Below are positions 1-6,729 of a DNA stretch of 24,106 nucleotides, in pieces. The stretch is from NCBI GenBank assembly GCA_964486555.1, contig CAZANP010000027.1, positions 1 to 24,106 of the forward strand, written 5' to 3'. The position numbers and the translations under genes are program-made. The notes beneath the pieces are model-generated. The model did no database searches. It was not told the origin of the DNA and saw only the letters and a list, made by a program, of their open reading frames with translations. Every line of letters starts with the position of its first letter. The stretch's first letter is position 1. The DNA comes from 4484-232 sp964486555. GTDB lineage: Bacteria > Thermotogota > Thermotogae > Thermotogales > Thermotogaceae.

Positions 1-108
1 CAGGGAAAAGATGGTTTGATACACGTTGTGTACAGCTATCACAGCCCTCAGGGAAAAACGATCAAACACGCCGTCTTCAACGAAGAATGGGTGATGGAAG
101 GTGAGTAA
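1..108 (+). CDS. C-terminal end of a BNR/sialidase-like protein (partial)
   Basis: Frame 1 is open from the first base to TAA at 106-108 and gives 35 residues that end in NEEWVMEGE. The text DGLIHVVYSYHSPQGKTIKH resembles the last beta-strand repeat of BNR/Asp-box exo-sialidase-like proteins, which often close with a D-G-x-I-H-V-x-Y-T-Y ... I-K-H pattern followed by a short strand ending in E-W. The start and most of the gene lie to the left of the window. It is directly followed by a strong intrinsic terminator, which supports a real gene end. The family call rests on a short tail only and could be another beta-propeller glycosidase or an unrelated protein. Confidence 0.55.
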   Translation, partial: QGKDGLIHVVYSYHSPQGKTIKHAVFNEEWVMEGE

Positions 109-145
109 AAGAATTTTTCCCTGAAGAAATAGATTCCTTCCATCT

Positions 146-174
146 TGCCGGCTCCCGCCGGCATTTTTGTTTTT
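146..174 (+). terminator. Intrinsic terminator after the first partial gene
   Basis: A perfect 7-bp stem TGCCGGC (146-152) / GCCGGCA (157-163) with loop TCCC is followed by TTTTTGTTTTT (164-174). It sits 37 bases after the stop at 108. The opposite strand has no T-run after the stem, so it should act only on rightward transcription. Confidence 0.9.
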
Positions 175-313
175 CAGATCCCAAACTCCCAGGATGGATT
201 CAGATAAGTATATGTATCAAACCCAGGAAATCTACAACTAACTTGTTTGTGACATGATCTGGATGACTTTCTACTCAGTCTTCGGTATGTGATGATATTT
301 GAAACGTGATGAT

Positions 314-342
314 TTGACAAGAGAAAGGAAGCATGATAATAT
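314..342 (+). promoter_or_regulatory. Sigma70-type promoter of the tRNA-Val gene
   Basis: TTGACA (314-319) and TAATAT (337-342) are separated by exactly 17 bases. The first tRNA base is at 356, so transcription probably begins about 7 bases upstream of it. The -35 box is a perfect consensus, as expected for a stable RNA gene. Between the upstream terminator (174) and this promoter I see no gene. Confidence 0.85.
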
Positions 343-355
343 TTTTAAACGGAAT

Positions 356-430
356 GGGTGCGTAGCTCAGTGGGAGAGCGCTTCCTTGACGAGGAAGAGG
401 TCGCAGGTTCAATCCCTGCCGCACCCACCA
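356..430 (+). tRNA. tRNA-Val (anticodon GAC)
   Basis: The cloverleaf is complete. The acceptor arm GGGTGCG (356-362) pairs with CGCACCC (420-426), followed by discriminator A427 and an encoded CCA (428-430). The D-arm carries the GCTCAG...GAGAGC pattern, the anticodon stem CTTCC/GGAAG encloses loop TTGACGA with anticodon GAC, and the T-arm loop is GGTTCAATCC. It reads GUC valine codons. It has its own promoter and its own terminator, so it is a single-gene unit. The last 22 bases lie antisense to the 3' end of rsmD, which runs in from the right. Confidence 0.97.
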
Positions 431-984
431 TAGGGGGAAGTTCCCGCTTCCCCCTCTTTTCTTTTCAATATGAGCACCTTGGTGTCTCCATAGCGTTTTT
501 CCTTGTAAACAAAGAGTGGCTCTGGAAGTGATATTTCCTTTCCCTTCCGCTTCTCAACGATGATTACGCCATCTTCTCTCAAGATGTTTCCCTTCAGAAT
601 CAAATCTAGAACTTCTGGTATTATGTCCATGTCATACGGTGGATCCATGAAAACAACGTCGAACTGGGCTTTGCACCTTTTCAGGTATTTTCTCGCATCA
701 CTTCTAACTATCTCGAAGCTTTCTTTTATCTTTCTGGAATTTCTTTTGCAAACTTCTGTGGATTTTGTCGATATATCGACTGCCACAACTTTTTTAGCAC
801 CTCTGCTGATTGCTTCGAGAGAGACGATGCAACTGCCACAGAAAAGATCCAAAAAATCTTTTCCTTCAACATCGACCATATCGAATATGGCCTTTCTGAC
901 GATGGAAGTTGTGGGACGGGCGTTCATTCCCGGAACGGTATGAAGCTTTAAACCTCTGTACTTCCCACCTGTTATTGAAACCAT
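409..984 (-). CDS. rsmD: 16S rRNA (guanine966-N2)-methyltransferase RsmD
   Basis: RsmD uses S-adenosylmethionine to methylate G966 of 16S rRNA during small-subunit assembly. The sequence shows the family start (GGKYRGLKL), the early motif ARPTTSIVRKAIFDMV, the SAM-binding DLFCGSCIVSLEAISRGA, and the amino-methylase tetrapeptide in DVVFMDPPYD. I chose ATG at 984 because family members begin just before GGKYRG. A GTG at 1017 has a far better ribosome site (GAGGAGG) and overlaps the stop of the binding-protein gene, but it would add 11 residues encoded by that gene's terminator hairpin. The C-terminus is odd: no stop occurs before 409, so the last residues are read through the antisense of the tRNA terminator and 22 bases of tRNA-Val. 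About 191 aa, near the usual family length. Confidence 0.9.
   Translation of the reverse strand: MVSITGGKYRGLKLHTVPGMNARPTTSIVRKAIFDMVDVEGKDFLDLFCGSCIVSLEAISRGAKKVVAVDISTKSTEVCKRNSRKIKESFEIVRSDARKYLKRCKAQFDVVFMDPPYDMDIIPEVLDLILKGNILREDGVIIVEKRKGKEISLPEPLFVYKEKRYGDTKVLILKRKEGEAGTSPYGGCGRD
432..465 (+). terminator. Intrinsic terminator of tRNA-Val
   Basis: A perfect 9-bp stem AGGGGGAAG (432-440) / CTTCCCCCT (447-455) with a 6-base loop is followed by CTTTTCTTTT. It begins 2 bases after the tRNA CCA. On the other strand it lies within the rsmD reading frame and lacks a T-run, so it does not look bidirectional. Confidence 0.9.
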
Positions 985-985
985 C

Positions 986-1013
986 AAAAAAAGAAGCCCC
1001 ACAAGGGGCTTCT
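986..1013 (-). terminator. Intrinsic terminator of the orphan binding-protein gene
   Basis: Read leftward, AGAAGCCCC pairs perfectly with GGGGCTTCT around a TTGT loop (plus-strand arms 992-1000 and 1005-1013), followed by a run of six T (986-991). It starts at the stop codon of the binding protein (1014) and ends 1 base before the likely rsmD ATG. rsmD would therefore depend on read-through, or on coupled translation that disturbs the hairpin. Confidence 0.85.
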
Positions 1014-2276
1014 TCACTCTTCCTCCTCTTTCAGGTATTCCTCTATCTTCTGCGTTGCTTCCTTTATCGCTTCATCCATGGTTTGCTTTCCGTATATCAC
1101 GTTACTTACCATGTTTCCAACGACCGTTCTGATCTCGTACCAAACACCTATCTGTGGATCGAATACACCGTTTGGGATTTGAGAAAGTGGTATCTCGACC
1201 ATTGGATCCTGAGCAGCGTATTCCTTCCACACTTTGGTCTCAAGAGCGGATTTTCTAACGGGAACGTACCCTGTCTTTATAGCCCAGTAAGCTGTTATCT
1301 CTGGGGATGTCAGGAATTTCATGAATTCCCACGCAGCTTTCTTTTCTTCTTCAGTCGCTGTGTTGAACATTATGACATCGGTTCCGGCAAATGGAACTTT
1401 TCTGGTCTTCCAAACAGGAACAGGAGCCCATGTCCATTCGTGTTTTCCTTTCGATGCGCTCTCAACATAAGGTTTTCCAGCGATTGAACCTATATACATG
1501 GCAACCTTCCCTTCTCCAAAGGGTCCACTGAGGTATCCTCCCTGGACATACGCCACCTTGTAAGTGTTCGCAAGATCGTAGAGGAATTTAAGGGTTTCCC
1601 TTGCTTCGGGTGTATCGAGATTCGGCACCCATTTTCCATTCACCTTCTTGAGAATCGACCCACCGTTCAGACTCAGGAATATCTGGAAAGTATCGACGAT
1701 TGGCCTCAGACCGAACCCATACTGATCGATTTCTCCATCTCCGTCGAAATCCTGTGTTAGCATCATGGCGGCTTTCAGAAATTCTGGAACGGTTTCAGGT
1801 ATATCGACACCGGCGAGCGTCAGGGCGTCGGTGTTGACGAAGAGAACGTAAAGCGATTTGTTGAAAGGAAGGGCATATATGTCGTCTCCCCACATGCAGT
1901 TTAGCCTGAAGGGTTCCCAAATATCTTCCCATTCTTCCTTGGTGAAACCTATCTCGGGGTCGAATACGAATTCGTTGAGTTTTTGAACAACTCCCGCCTT
2001 TATCAGCTTTGCTGTCCAGTTGGAATAAGCCTGTGCTATGGTTGGGAGTTCACCAGATTGGGCGGCTGCAAGGAGTTTTTGAGAGAGCGTTCCGTAGTTT
2101 CCAACGTAGATTCCTTCGACCACTATATCCGGGTGTTGTTCGTTGAAGAGCTTTATGATCTCAGCAAGAGCCTCTCCGTGTCCACCACCCATGGCATGCC
2201 AGAAAGTGACTTTAACAACGGAAAAAGCCAAACCCATCACAAGGATCATCACAAGAAAAACAAGCGATTTCTTCAT
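1014..2276 (-). CDS. Extracellular solute-binding protein of a sugar ABC transporter (family 1)
   Basis: This is a secreted ligand-binding component for a carbohydrate-type ABC importer, acting outside the inner membrane. Residues 1-19 form a signal peptide (two Lys, then a hydrophobic stretch ending LAFS). The mature start VTFWHAMGG, followed by LFNEQHPDIVV and LAAAQSGELPTIAQAY, is typical of family 1 binding proteins, with some resemblance to glycerol-3-phosphate (UgpB-like) binders. Residues 176-184 (DFDGDGEID) form a calcium-loop-like pattern common in these proteins. Length 420 aa is normal. The start is set by AGGAGGG about 6 bases upstream. It has no permease or ATPase neighbours. It sits between coaE and rsmD with its own extended -10 promoter and its own terminator, so it is an orphan monocistron. 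The ligand cannot be read from sequence. Confidence 0.85.
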   Translation of the reverse strand: MKKSLVFLVMILVMGLAFSVVKVTFWHAMGGGHGEALAEIIKLFNEQHPDIVVEGIYVGNYGTLSQKLLAAAQSGELPTIAQAYSNWTAKLIKAGVVQKLNEFVFDPEIGFTKEEWEDIWEPFRLNCMWGDDIYALPFNKSLYVLFVNTDALTLAGVDIPETVPEFLKAAMMLTQDFDGDGEIDQYGFGLRPIVDTFQIFLSLNGGSILKKVNGKWVPNLDTPEARETLKFLYDLANTYKVAYVQGGYLSGPFGEGKVAMYIGSIAGKPYVESASKGKHEWTWAPVPVWKTRKVPFAGTDVIMFNTATEEEKKAAWEFMKFLTSPEITAYWAIKTGYVPVRKSALETKVWKEYAAQDPMVEIPLSQIPNGVFDPQIGVWYEIRTVVGNMVSNVIYGKQTMDEAIKEATQKIEEYLKEEEE

Positions 2277-2309
2277 GATATCCCTCCTCTTTCAAATTTC
2301 TGCAGGAAA

Positions 2310-2318
2310 ATTATATCA
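2310..2318 (-). promoter_or_regulatory. Extended -10 promoter of the orphan binding-protein gene
   Basis: On the minus strand TGATATAAT (plus 2310-2318) is a TGn extended -10 box located 33 bases before the ATG at 2276. It overlaps the TAA stop of coaE. No good -35 box is seen at 17 bases. The same TGATATAAT string precedes serS. Confidence 0.6.
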
Positions 2319-2871
2319 TCAAACTCCATACCATATTTACCTTTTCCTCCAGCTCCTCCAAACTCCCGTTGTTGATCAAAATGATACCTGTGGGTTCCAC
2401 ATCTTCCTGGAAAGAAAGTCTTTTCCTTATCTCATCATCCGAAAAACCCTTTTTTCTCATCCTTTCAAATATCTTTTCTTCATCCGCCACGACGGTTATT
2501 ATATGATCACAAAGAGAATCCAGTTTCATTCTCTTCAAAATCGCCGCTTCTAAAACCACGACTCCGTCGAGTTTCTCTATGATCTTTCTAACCTTCTCGA
2601 CCATTCTCGGATGGAGTATTTTTTCCAATTCTCTGAGGCGTTCTTCAGAAGAGAAAACGATGTTTCCAAGCATCTTTCTGTTCACTCTTTCGTTTTCAAA
2701 GATCTCCTCACCAAAAACTTTCAACAACTCCCTTTTCACTTCCTCATCTTTCAGAACTTCGTGCCCTATCTCATCGACTTTTATCACTTTCGCCCCTTTC
2801 TTTTCCAGAATCTTTGCCACGGTCGATTTACCGCTTCCAAACTTTCCAGTGACTCCTATGACCACCTTCAT
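2311..2871 (-). CDS. coaE: Dephospho-CoA kinase CoaE
   Basis: CoaE carries out the last step of coenzyme A synthesis, ATP-dependent phosphorylation of the 3'-hydroxyl of dephospho-CoA, in the cytoplasm. The P-loop is GKFGSGKS (residues 9-16), followed by VIKVDEIGHEVL, the family's substrate-side D-x-I-x-H pattern. The lid/CoA region contains ILHPRMVEKV, and VVLEAAILKRMKLDSLCD follows the usual D/E-x-P-L-L-F-E position. At 186 aa it is slightly short but within family range. Its ATG overlaps the stop of the 72-aa gene upstream by 4 bases (ATGA), indicating translational coupling. It closes the long serS-to-coaE gene run. Confidence 0.93.
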   Translation of the reverse strand: MKVVIGVTGKFGSGKSTVAKILEKKGAKVIKVDEIGHEVLKDEEVKRELLKVFGEEIFENERVNRKMLGNIVFSSEERLRELEKILHPRMVEKVRKIIEKLDGVVVLEAAILKRMKLDSLCDHIITVVADEEKIFERMRKKGFSDDEIRKRLSFQEDVEPTGIILINNGSLEELEEKVNMVWSLMI

Positions 2872-3086
2872 ACGATTCTCTTTCCCTTCACCTTCATCAT
2901 TTTGAATTCCTCATGGGATACCACCATCAGACTCTGTATATCCTCGGATAACGCTTCCTCTATCTTGTCCTCTATATCTGGATCATCTGAGACTATGAGG
3001 AGTGTTTCAGAACCCAGAGGCCCTTTCTCCAAAAGGAAAGCCTTGTCGCCTTCTGAAAGAATCTTCCTGAGTTTTTCCCAGTTCAC
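2868..3086 (-). CDS. Small conserved-looking protein of unknown function (72 aa)
   Basis: I do not recognise this protein. It is 72 aa, acidic, with no membrane segment and no cysteines. A likely N-terminal helix (MNWEKLRKILSEGDKAF) precedes alternating strand/helix segments (ETLLIVSDD, then DIEDKIEEALSE, then SLMVVSHEEF). It begins with GTG, which overlaps the stop of pgi by 4 bases, and its own stop overlaps the coaE start by 4 bases. A GAGGGTGG ribosome site lies in the end of pgi. Double overlap with two housekeeping genes strongly suggests it is translated. No role can be assigned; the context only places it with central metabolism and CoA synthesis. Confidence 0.75.
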   Translation of the reverse strand: MNWEKLRKILSEGDKAFLLEKGPLGSETLLIVSDDPDIEDKIEEALSEDIQSLMVVSHEEFKMMKVKGKRIV

Positions 3087-4435
3087 ATTACCACCCTCTT
3101 TTTGAACTCCTTCATATCCATCTTCTCGTACCCTTTCCTTCCCATCAGATGGTATGTTATTTTCTTTCCAAGCTCCACTCCAGGTTGATCGAAGGGGTTT
3201 ATGGTCAGAAGAGCACCCATGATAACGGTCGCGACTTCATAATACGCTACGAACTGCCCCACGTTGTACTCGTTTATCTCGTCGAACATCACCTTCATAC
3301 TAGGCCTTCCGTTCGCAAGGAAAGAGATTTCCGTTCCCCTTTGTTCTGCGAGAAGCAACTCTGAAAGGTACTTCCCAGCCATGTAACCAAGCTCTTCCAC
3401 ATTTTCATGAACTTTGGGTATCCTTATCTCCCTTTCGAATCTGCTAGTCACAAGGAAGGTTATCACTTTGTCGTTGGGGCCTTCGTTGTATAGCTGTATC
3501 TGAGAATGTTGATCTGTTGTCCCAAGAGCTTTTATGGGAGTTTGGCCGGTGTTGACCACTTTTCCTTCAAGGTCGTATTTCTTTCCCAGGCTTTCGGCCC
3601 ATAGTTGCCTGTACCAATCTGCCCAGGCGTATAGCCTGTTTGAATACGCCATCATGACCGATATGTTCTTTCCTTTCTTCAAATAGAGGTAATGAGTGAT
3701 CGCAATCATTGCGGAGGGATTTTCGAACAAGCTAGCTTTCAGGCTTCTCTCGAAAGCATCTCTTGCACCCTTGTGAATTTCATCTATATCTATCCCTTCT
3801 GCGAAAGCAGAAAGCATACCAACGGGAGTTAAAACGCTGAACCTTCCACCAACATCGGGAGGTATATTTAAAACCCTTATTCCCTCCTCTTTCGCTATCC
3901 TCCTCAAAGCACCTTTTTCTGGGTCCGTGGTGAAAACCAGGTGATCTTTCGGGTTCAATCCCGAAGATTCTAAAAGTCCTCTCGCAATCATGTAATTTGC
4001 CATTGCTTCTGCTGTTGAACCTGATTTGGATATGACGTTGAAGACGGTTTTTCTGATATCAACAAGGTCCAGAACGAATGAGAGAAGATCTGGATCCACG
4101 TTGTCGACTATGAAGACCCTTAAAAAGCCTTTTCTTTCTTCCTTCGATAGATAGTTCCAGTTCAGAGGCTTCAAAGAGGTATGAAGCGCGATGTTTCCAA
4201 GTGCCGATCCCCCTATTCCAAGAACAACGAGGGAATCGAAATTCATGATCCATTCCTTCAATTCTTTGACGGATTCTATCCATTCGAGATCCAGCCTCAT
4301 GAACCCCGGTGGATTCTCTTTGATATGCGATACGATTTCTCTCACCTTTTCTTCAAAATCTTCAATTTCCTCCTCTCTCAGACCACCCTCCAAATTTGGG
4401 TGGAAGAGACCCGAAAAATCGAATTTGAGGCTCAA
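3083..4435 (-). CDS. pgi: Glucose-6-phosphate isomerase
   Basis: Pgi interconverts glucose-6-phosphate and fructose-6-phosphate in glycolysis and gluconeogenesis. Visible family motifs are the phosphate-binding GIGGSALG (73-80), SKSGSTAE (137-144), the signature DVGGRFSVLTPVG (194-206), and the C-terminal signature around NPFDQPGVELGKK. At 450 aa it is the shorter bacterial type common in Firmicutes and Thermotogae rather than the 550-aa enterobacterial type. The start is TTG at 4435, because the only nearby ATG (4440) is out of frame and GAGGTG lies about 9 bases upstream of the TTG. It lies 13 bases downstream of apt and overlaps the next gene by 4 bases. Confidence 0.95.
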   Translation of the reverse strand: MSLKFDFSGLFHPNLEGGLREEEIEDFEEKVREIVSHIKENPPGFMRLDLEWIESVKELKEWIMNFDSLVVLGIGGSALGNIALHTSLKPLNWNYLSKEERKGFLRVFIVDNVDPDLLSFVLDLVDIRKTVFNVISKSGSTAEAMANYMIARGLLESSGLNPKDHLVFTTDPEKGALRRIAKEEGIRVLNIPPDVGGRFSVLTPVGMLSAFAEGIDIDEIHKGARDAFERSLKASLFENPSAMIAITHYLYLKKGKNISVMMAYSNRLYAWADWYRQLWAESLGKKYDLEGKVVNTGQTPIKALGTTDQHSQIQLYNEGPNDKVITFLVTSRFEREIRIPKVHENVEELGYMAGKYLSELLLAEQRGTEISFLANGRPSMKVMFDEINEYNVGQFVAYYEVATVIMGALLTINPFDQPGVELGKKITYHLMGRKGYEKMDMKEFKKRVVM

Positions 4436-4448
4436 AGCATATCACCTC

Positions 4449-4961
4449 TCAATAGACTATGATGGTCTCGACCCTGTATCCCTTCAACCTCTCCCTTGGT
4501 TTCAGATAGGATAGCTCTATCAGGAATGCGAGGGCGACGACCTCTCCTCCAAGTTTTTCAACGAGTTTCACCAAGGTTTCAGCCGTTCCACCGGTTGCAA
4601 GAACGTCATCGACTATGAGAACTTTCTGGTCTTTCTTTATGGCGTCCTCGTGTATCTGAAGAATTTCCGTACCGTACTCGAGCTGGTACTCTTGAGAAAC
4701 TGTTTTGTACGGTAATTTTCCAGGTTTCCTCACAGGGACGAATCCCTTTCCTTCCTTGTACGCCATGGCCGATCCAAGGATAAATCCCCTGGCTTCAGGT
4801 GCGACTATTATTTCGTAATCTAGATCCGATACGGCAGAACACAGTGTATCCACAGCCTCCCTAAAGGCATCACTGTTCGAAAGGAGTGGTGTTATGTCAC
4901 GGAATATGATACCTTTCGTTGGAAAATCTGGGATATCTCTTATGAAGGATTTAAGATCCAT
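4449..4961 (-). CDS. apt: Adenine phosphoribosyltransferase
   Basis: Apt salvages adenine with PRPP to give AMP. The start ATG at 4961 is chosen because an ideal AGGAGGTG precedes it and the protein then begins MDLKSFIRDIPDFPTKGIIFRDITPLL, as in the family; an in-frame extension of 15 residues further upstream is not needed. The PRPP-binding motif VLIVDDVLATGGTA lies at about residues 114-127, and APEARGFILG and PVRKPGKLP are the usual adenine-type loops. 170 aa is the normal length. The first bases overlap the last 11 bases of ispE, so the two are likely translationally coupled. Confidence 0.95.
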   Translation of the reverse strand: MDLKSFIRDIPDFPTKGIIFRDITPLLSNSDAFREAVDTLCSAVSDLDYEIIVAPEARGFILGSAMAYKEGKGFVPVRKPGKLPYKTVSQEYQLEYGTEILQIHEDAIKKDQKVLIVDDVLATGGTAETLVKLVEKLGGEVVALAFLIELSYLKPRERLKGYRVETIIVY

Positions 4962-5775
4962 ATCCTTCACCTCCTGTGAATCTGTAAGTGCCGATATCAC
5001 CCTCAAAAAGTGCGAAAACGGAACTGCCAGTCCCGGTAACCATGGCGACTATGGGATCTCTGGATCTCAGAAGTTCATAAATTTCCTTCACATCGGGGTA
5101 TCTTTGGAAAACCAGGTTTTGAAAAACGTTGTAGGAAAGTTCTTTTATCCTTGGAATATCTCTCTTCAAAAAAGCTTCGTAAAGCTCGTAAGGGTCTCCC
5201 ATACCTTTCTTCCAATCTTCTTTTTTCAAGAGATCGTACATGAAAGCTGTGGATATCGAAAAACCGGGGAACGCGACATCGACACTGTACCCTTCTATTG
5301 CTTTCAGAGGTTCAACGATATCGCCTCTGCCTCTTACAATCGCTGTTCCTCCATAAAGGAAAAAAGGAACGTCACTTCCCACGTTTTTCGCTATGGACAG
5401 AAGTTCATCTTCTGGCACATCAAAATATCTTCCCAGGAATCTCAAAAAAGCTCCCGCGTTTGAACTTCCTCCACCAAGTCCTGCTCCTACGGGAATTCTC
5501 TTTTCGAGTTTCACCTTCACACCGAAATCTTTTCCCGTTGTCTTCTTGAACACGCTGTATGCCATCTCTATTATGTTGTTTTCTATATAAACGTTCGACT
5601 CTATGATTATACCCTCTTTCGTGAAGGTAACCCACATCCTATCGAACATGGATATGGTTTGGAAGAGCCCCACTATCTCGTGGTATCCGTCTTCTCTTTT
5701 TCCAATCACATCGAGATAAAGGTTCAATTTAGCAGGTGATAGTATTTCAAAGCTTCCAGGGCTAGCTTCGACCAA
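4951..5775 (-). CDS. ispE: 4-diphosphocytidyl-2-C-methyl-D-erythritol kinase IspE
   Basis: IspE is a GHMP-family kinase of the MEP (non-mevalonate) isoprenoid pathway. It phosphorylates the 2-hydroxyl of CDP-methylerythritol with ATP. The sequence shows LSPAKLNLYL with the conserved Lys-16, GYHEIVGLFQTI, the GHMP glycine loop VGAGLGGGSSNA (about 96-107), DVPFFLYGGTA and the C-terminal GTGSSVFAL loop. The start is uncertain: TTG at 5775 is the first plausible in-frame start, about 10 bases after AAGGAG, and it overlaps the Nudix gene by 52 bases. No ATG or GTG lies between it and the conserved PAKLN. 274 aa is typical. The 3' end overlaps apt. Confidence 0.92.
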   Translation of the reverse strand: MVEASPGSFEILSPAKLNLYLDVIGKREDGYHEIVGLFQTISMFDRMWVTFTKEGIIIESNVYIENNIIEMAYSVFKKTTGKDFGVKVKLEKRIPVGAGLGGGSSNAGAFLRFLGRYFDVPEDELLSIAKNVGSDVPFFLYGGTAIVRGRGDIVEPLKAIEGYSVDVAFPGFSISTAFMYDLLKKEDWKKGMGDPYELYEAFLKRDIPRIKELSYNVFQNLVFQRYPDVKEIYELLRSRDPIVAMVTGTGSSVFALFEGDIGTYRFTGGEGYGS

Positions 5776-6317
5776 CCTTCCATCACTCCTTCGAATTCTT
5801 TCAAATCTTCTTTCCTAAGAAGTTTCCACTGGAACATGTCTTTTTCACGAACTCCCAGAAATCTTCCTCTTGCCAGATAGAGAAGCCCCACGTGCACACG
5901 GCTCACAGGTGTTTTTAGATCGTTTATGAGGCCAAGGTATTCCAAACTTTCCAGAACGGCATCTACTTCCTCGTTGAACTCCCTTTCAAGACCTTTCAGA
6001 AAGGCATCCCATGGGTCTTTACCGTCTTCCTTTCTAACGTGTCCCCCCACACCGAGAGAATACTTTCCTCTGAGCCTCCTTTCTGCCTGCTTTTCCGTTC
6101 TCTTTAAAAGAAGGATCTTATCTTCCTCCATGAAGACAATATAGGGTATAACCTGACGATACCTCTCATCCTCTTCAACCTCTCCCCTTTTTTTGAAAAA
6201 TCCTTTCTTCTCTATGAATTCTCTGATCTTTTCCTCTTCTACCAAGACAAATCCCGTCTCTCCTTTAAGAAAATCCTTCAATTCGTCGCTTGGAACAACG
6301 AGTATCTCTTCATCCAA
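5724..6317 (-). CDS. Nudix-family hydrolase
   Basis: A cytoplasmic Nudix-fold protein that probably cleaves a nucleoside-diphosphate-linked substrate; the substrate is unknown. The second half of the Nudix box is clear, REFNEEV (112-118), preceded by GVGGHVRKEDGKDPW, where the family usually has G-G-H-x-E. The first Glu of the canonical GX5EX7REUXEE is not at standard spacing, so the box is a divergent or expanded form. The N-terminal 50 residues are a charged extension (EEEKIREFIEKKGF). It resembles the predicted-phosphoesterase Nudix group. The start is TTG (6317), 6 bases after the upstream stop, with AGGTGA before it; a nearby ATG is out of frame. Its 3' end overlaps ispE by 52 bases. Confidence 0.85.
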   Translation of the reverse strand: MDEEILVVPSDELKDFLKGETGFVLVEEEKIREFIEKKGFFKKRGEVEEDERYRQVIPYIVFMEEDKILLLKRTEKQAERRLRGKYSLGVGGHVRKEDGKDPWDAFLKGLEREFNEEVDAVLESLEYLGLINDLKTPVSRVHVGLLYLARGRFLGVREKDMFQWKLLRKEDLKEFEGVMEGWSKLALEALKYYHLLN

Positions 6318-6323
6318 TTTCTC

Positions 6324-6716
6324 TCACCTTCCTGTGACGTCGGGTCTTCTTCTGAACAACTCCGTCCTCTCCTCATCCGCCTTTATCTTTTTGTATCTAT
6401 GAATCGCTTCGCTCGCCATTTTCTTCAATATGGCCATCAAATCGCTCTTTTCAATGATTTCCTCTTTCAAAAATTTCTTCAACCTCTCACTCAACATGAA
6501 ACCAACTTCCTCATCTTCTGGGACGAATGAAACGTCTTCTATACATTCTTTCTCATCGAGATCGGGTACGATCTTTTTAAGCAGCCTTATAGCGAACTCC
6601 ATGAAAATGACTCCCACCTCTTCTGGCCTTTTAACACTGCTGAGCTTCTCTCTGTACTCACTTTCGAGTTCTTTTTCGTATTTGACGAACGACAGGAACT
6701 TTTCACCTTTCTTCAT
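6324..6716 (-). CDS. Hypothetical protein, charged helical, 130 aa
   Basis: I do not recognise a family. ATG at 6716 is chosen because GAGGAGGG sits about 7 bases upstream; the longer in-frame extension lacks a ribosome site and overlaps rsmE. The 130-residue product is highly charged and apparently all-helical: KYEKELESEYREKLSS, then a hydrophobic helix VGVIFMEFAIRLLKKIVPDL, an acidic loop (DEKECIEDVSFVPEDEE), then helices ending in YKKIKADEERTELFRRRP. There is no signal or membrane segment. It lies between rsmE (13-base gap) and the Nudix gene (6-base gap) in the same orientation, so it is almost certainly cotranscribed. No function can be inferred beyond that. Confidence 0.75.
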   Translation of the reverse strand: MKKGEKFLSFVKYEKELESEYREKLSSVKRPEEVGVIFMEFAIRLLKKIVPDLDEKECIEDVSFVPEDEEVGFMLSERLKKFLKEEIIEKSDLMAILKKMASEAIHRYKKIKADEERTELFRRRPDVTGR

Positions 6717-6729
6717 GAAGTATCCCTCC

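Noticed and set aside
194..241. Tiny frame (15 codons) between the first terminator and the tRNA promoter
   Set aside because: No ribosome site at proper spacing, no promoter, and short enough to occur by chance.
432..455. tRNA terminator stem considered as a bidirectional terminator for rsmD
   Set aside because: There is no T-run on the minus strand after the stem, and the rsmD frame passes through it.
971..984. GTTTCAATA string on the minus strand, like the start of some thermophile CRISPR repeats
   Set aside because: A single short match inside the rsmD start, with no second copy and no repeat-spacer spacing; no CRISPR array is in the window.
909..1487. 192-aa open frame on the plus strand opposite the orphan binding protein
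   Set aside because: Cys/Phe/Trp-rich antisense of a secreted binding protein that has signal peptide, promoter and terminator on the other strand.
4059..4283. 74-aa frame on the same strand as pgi in another phase
   Set aside because: Fully inside pgi with no ribosome site; the Arg-rich text is typical of an out-of-phase reading of pgi.
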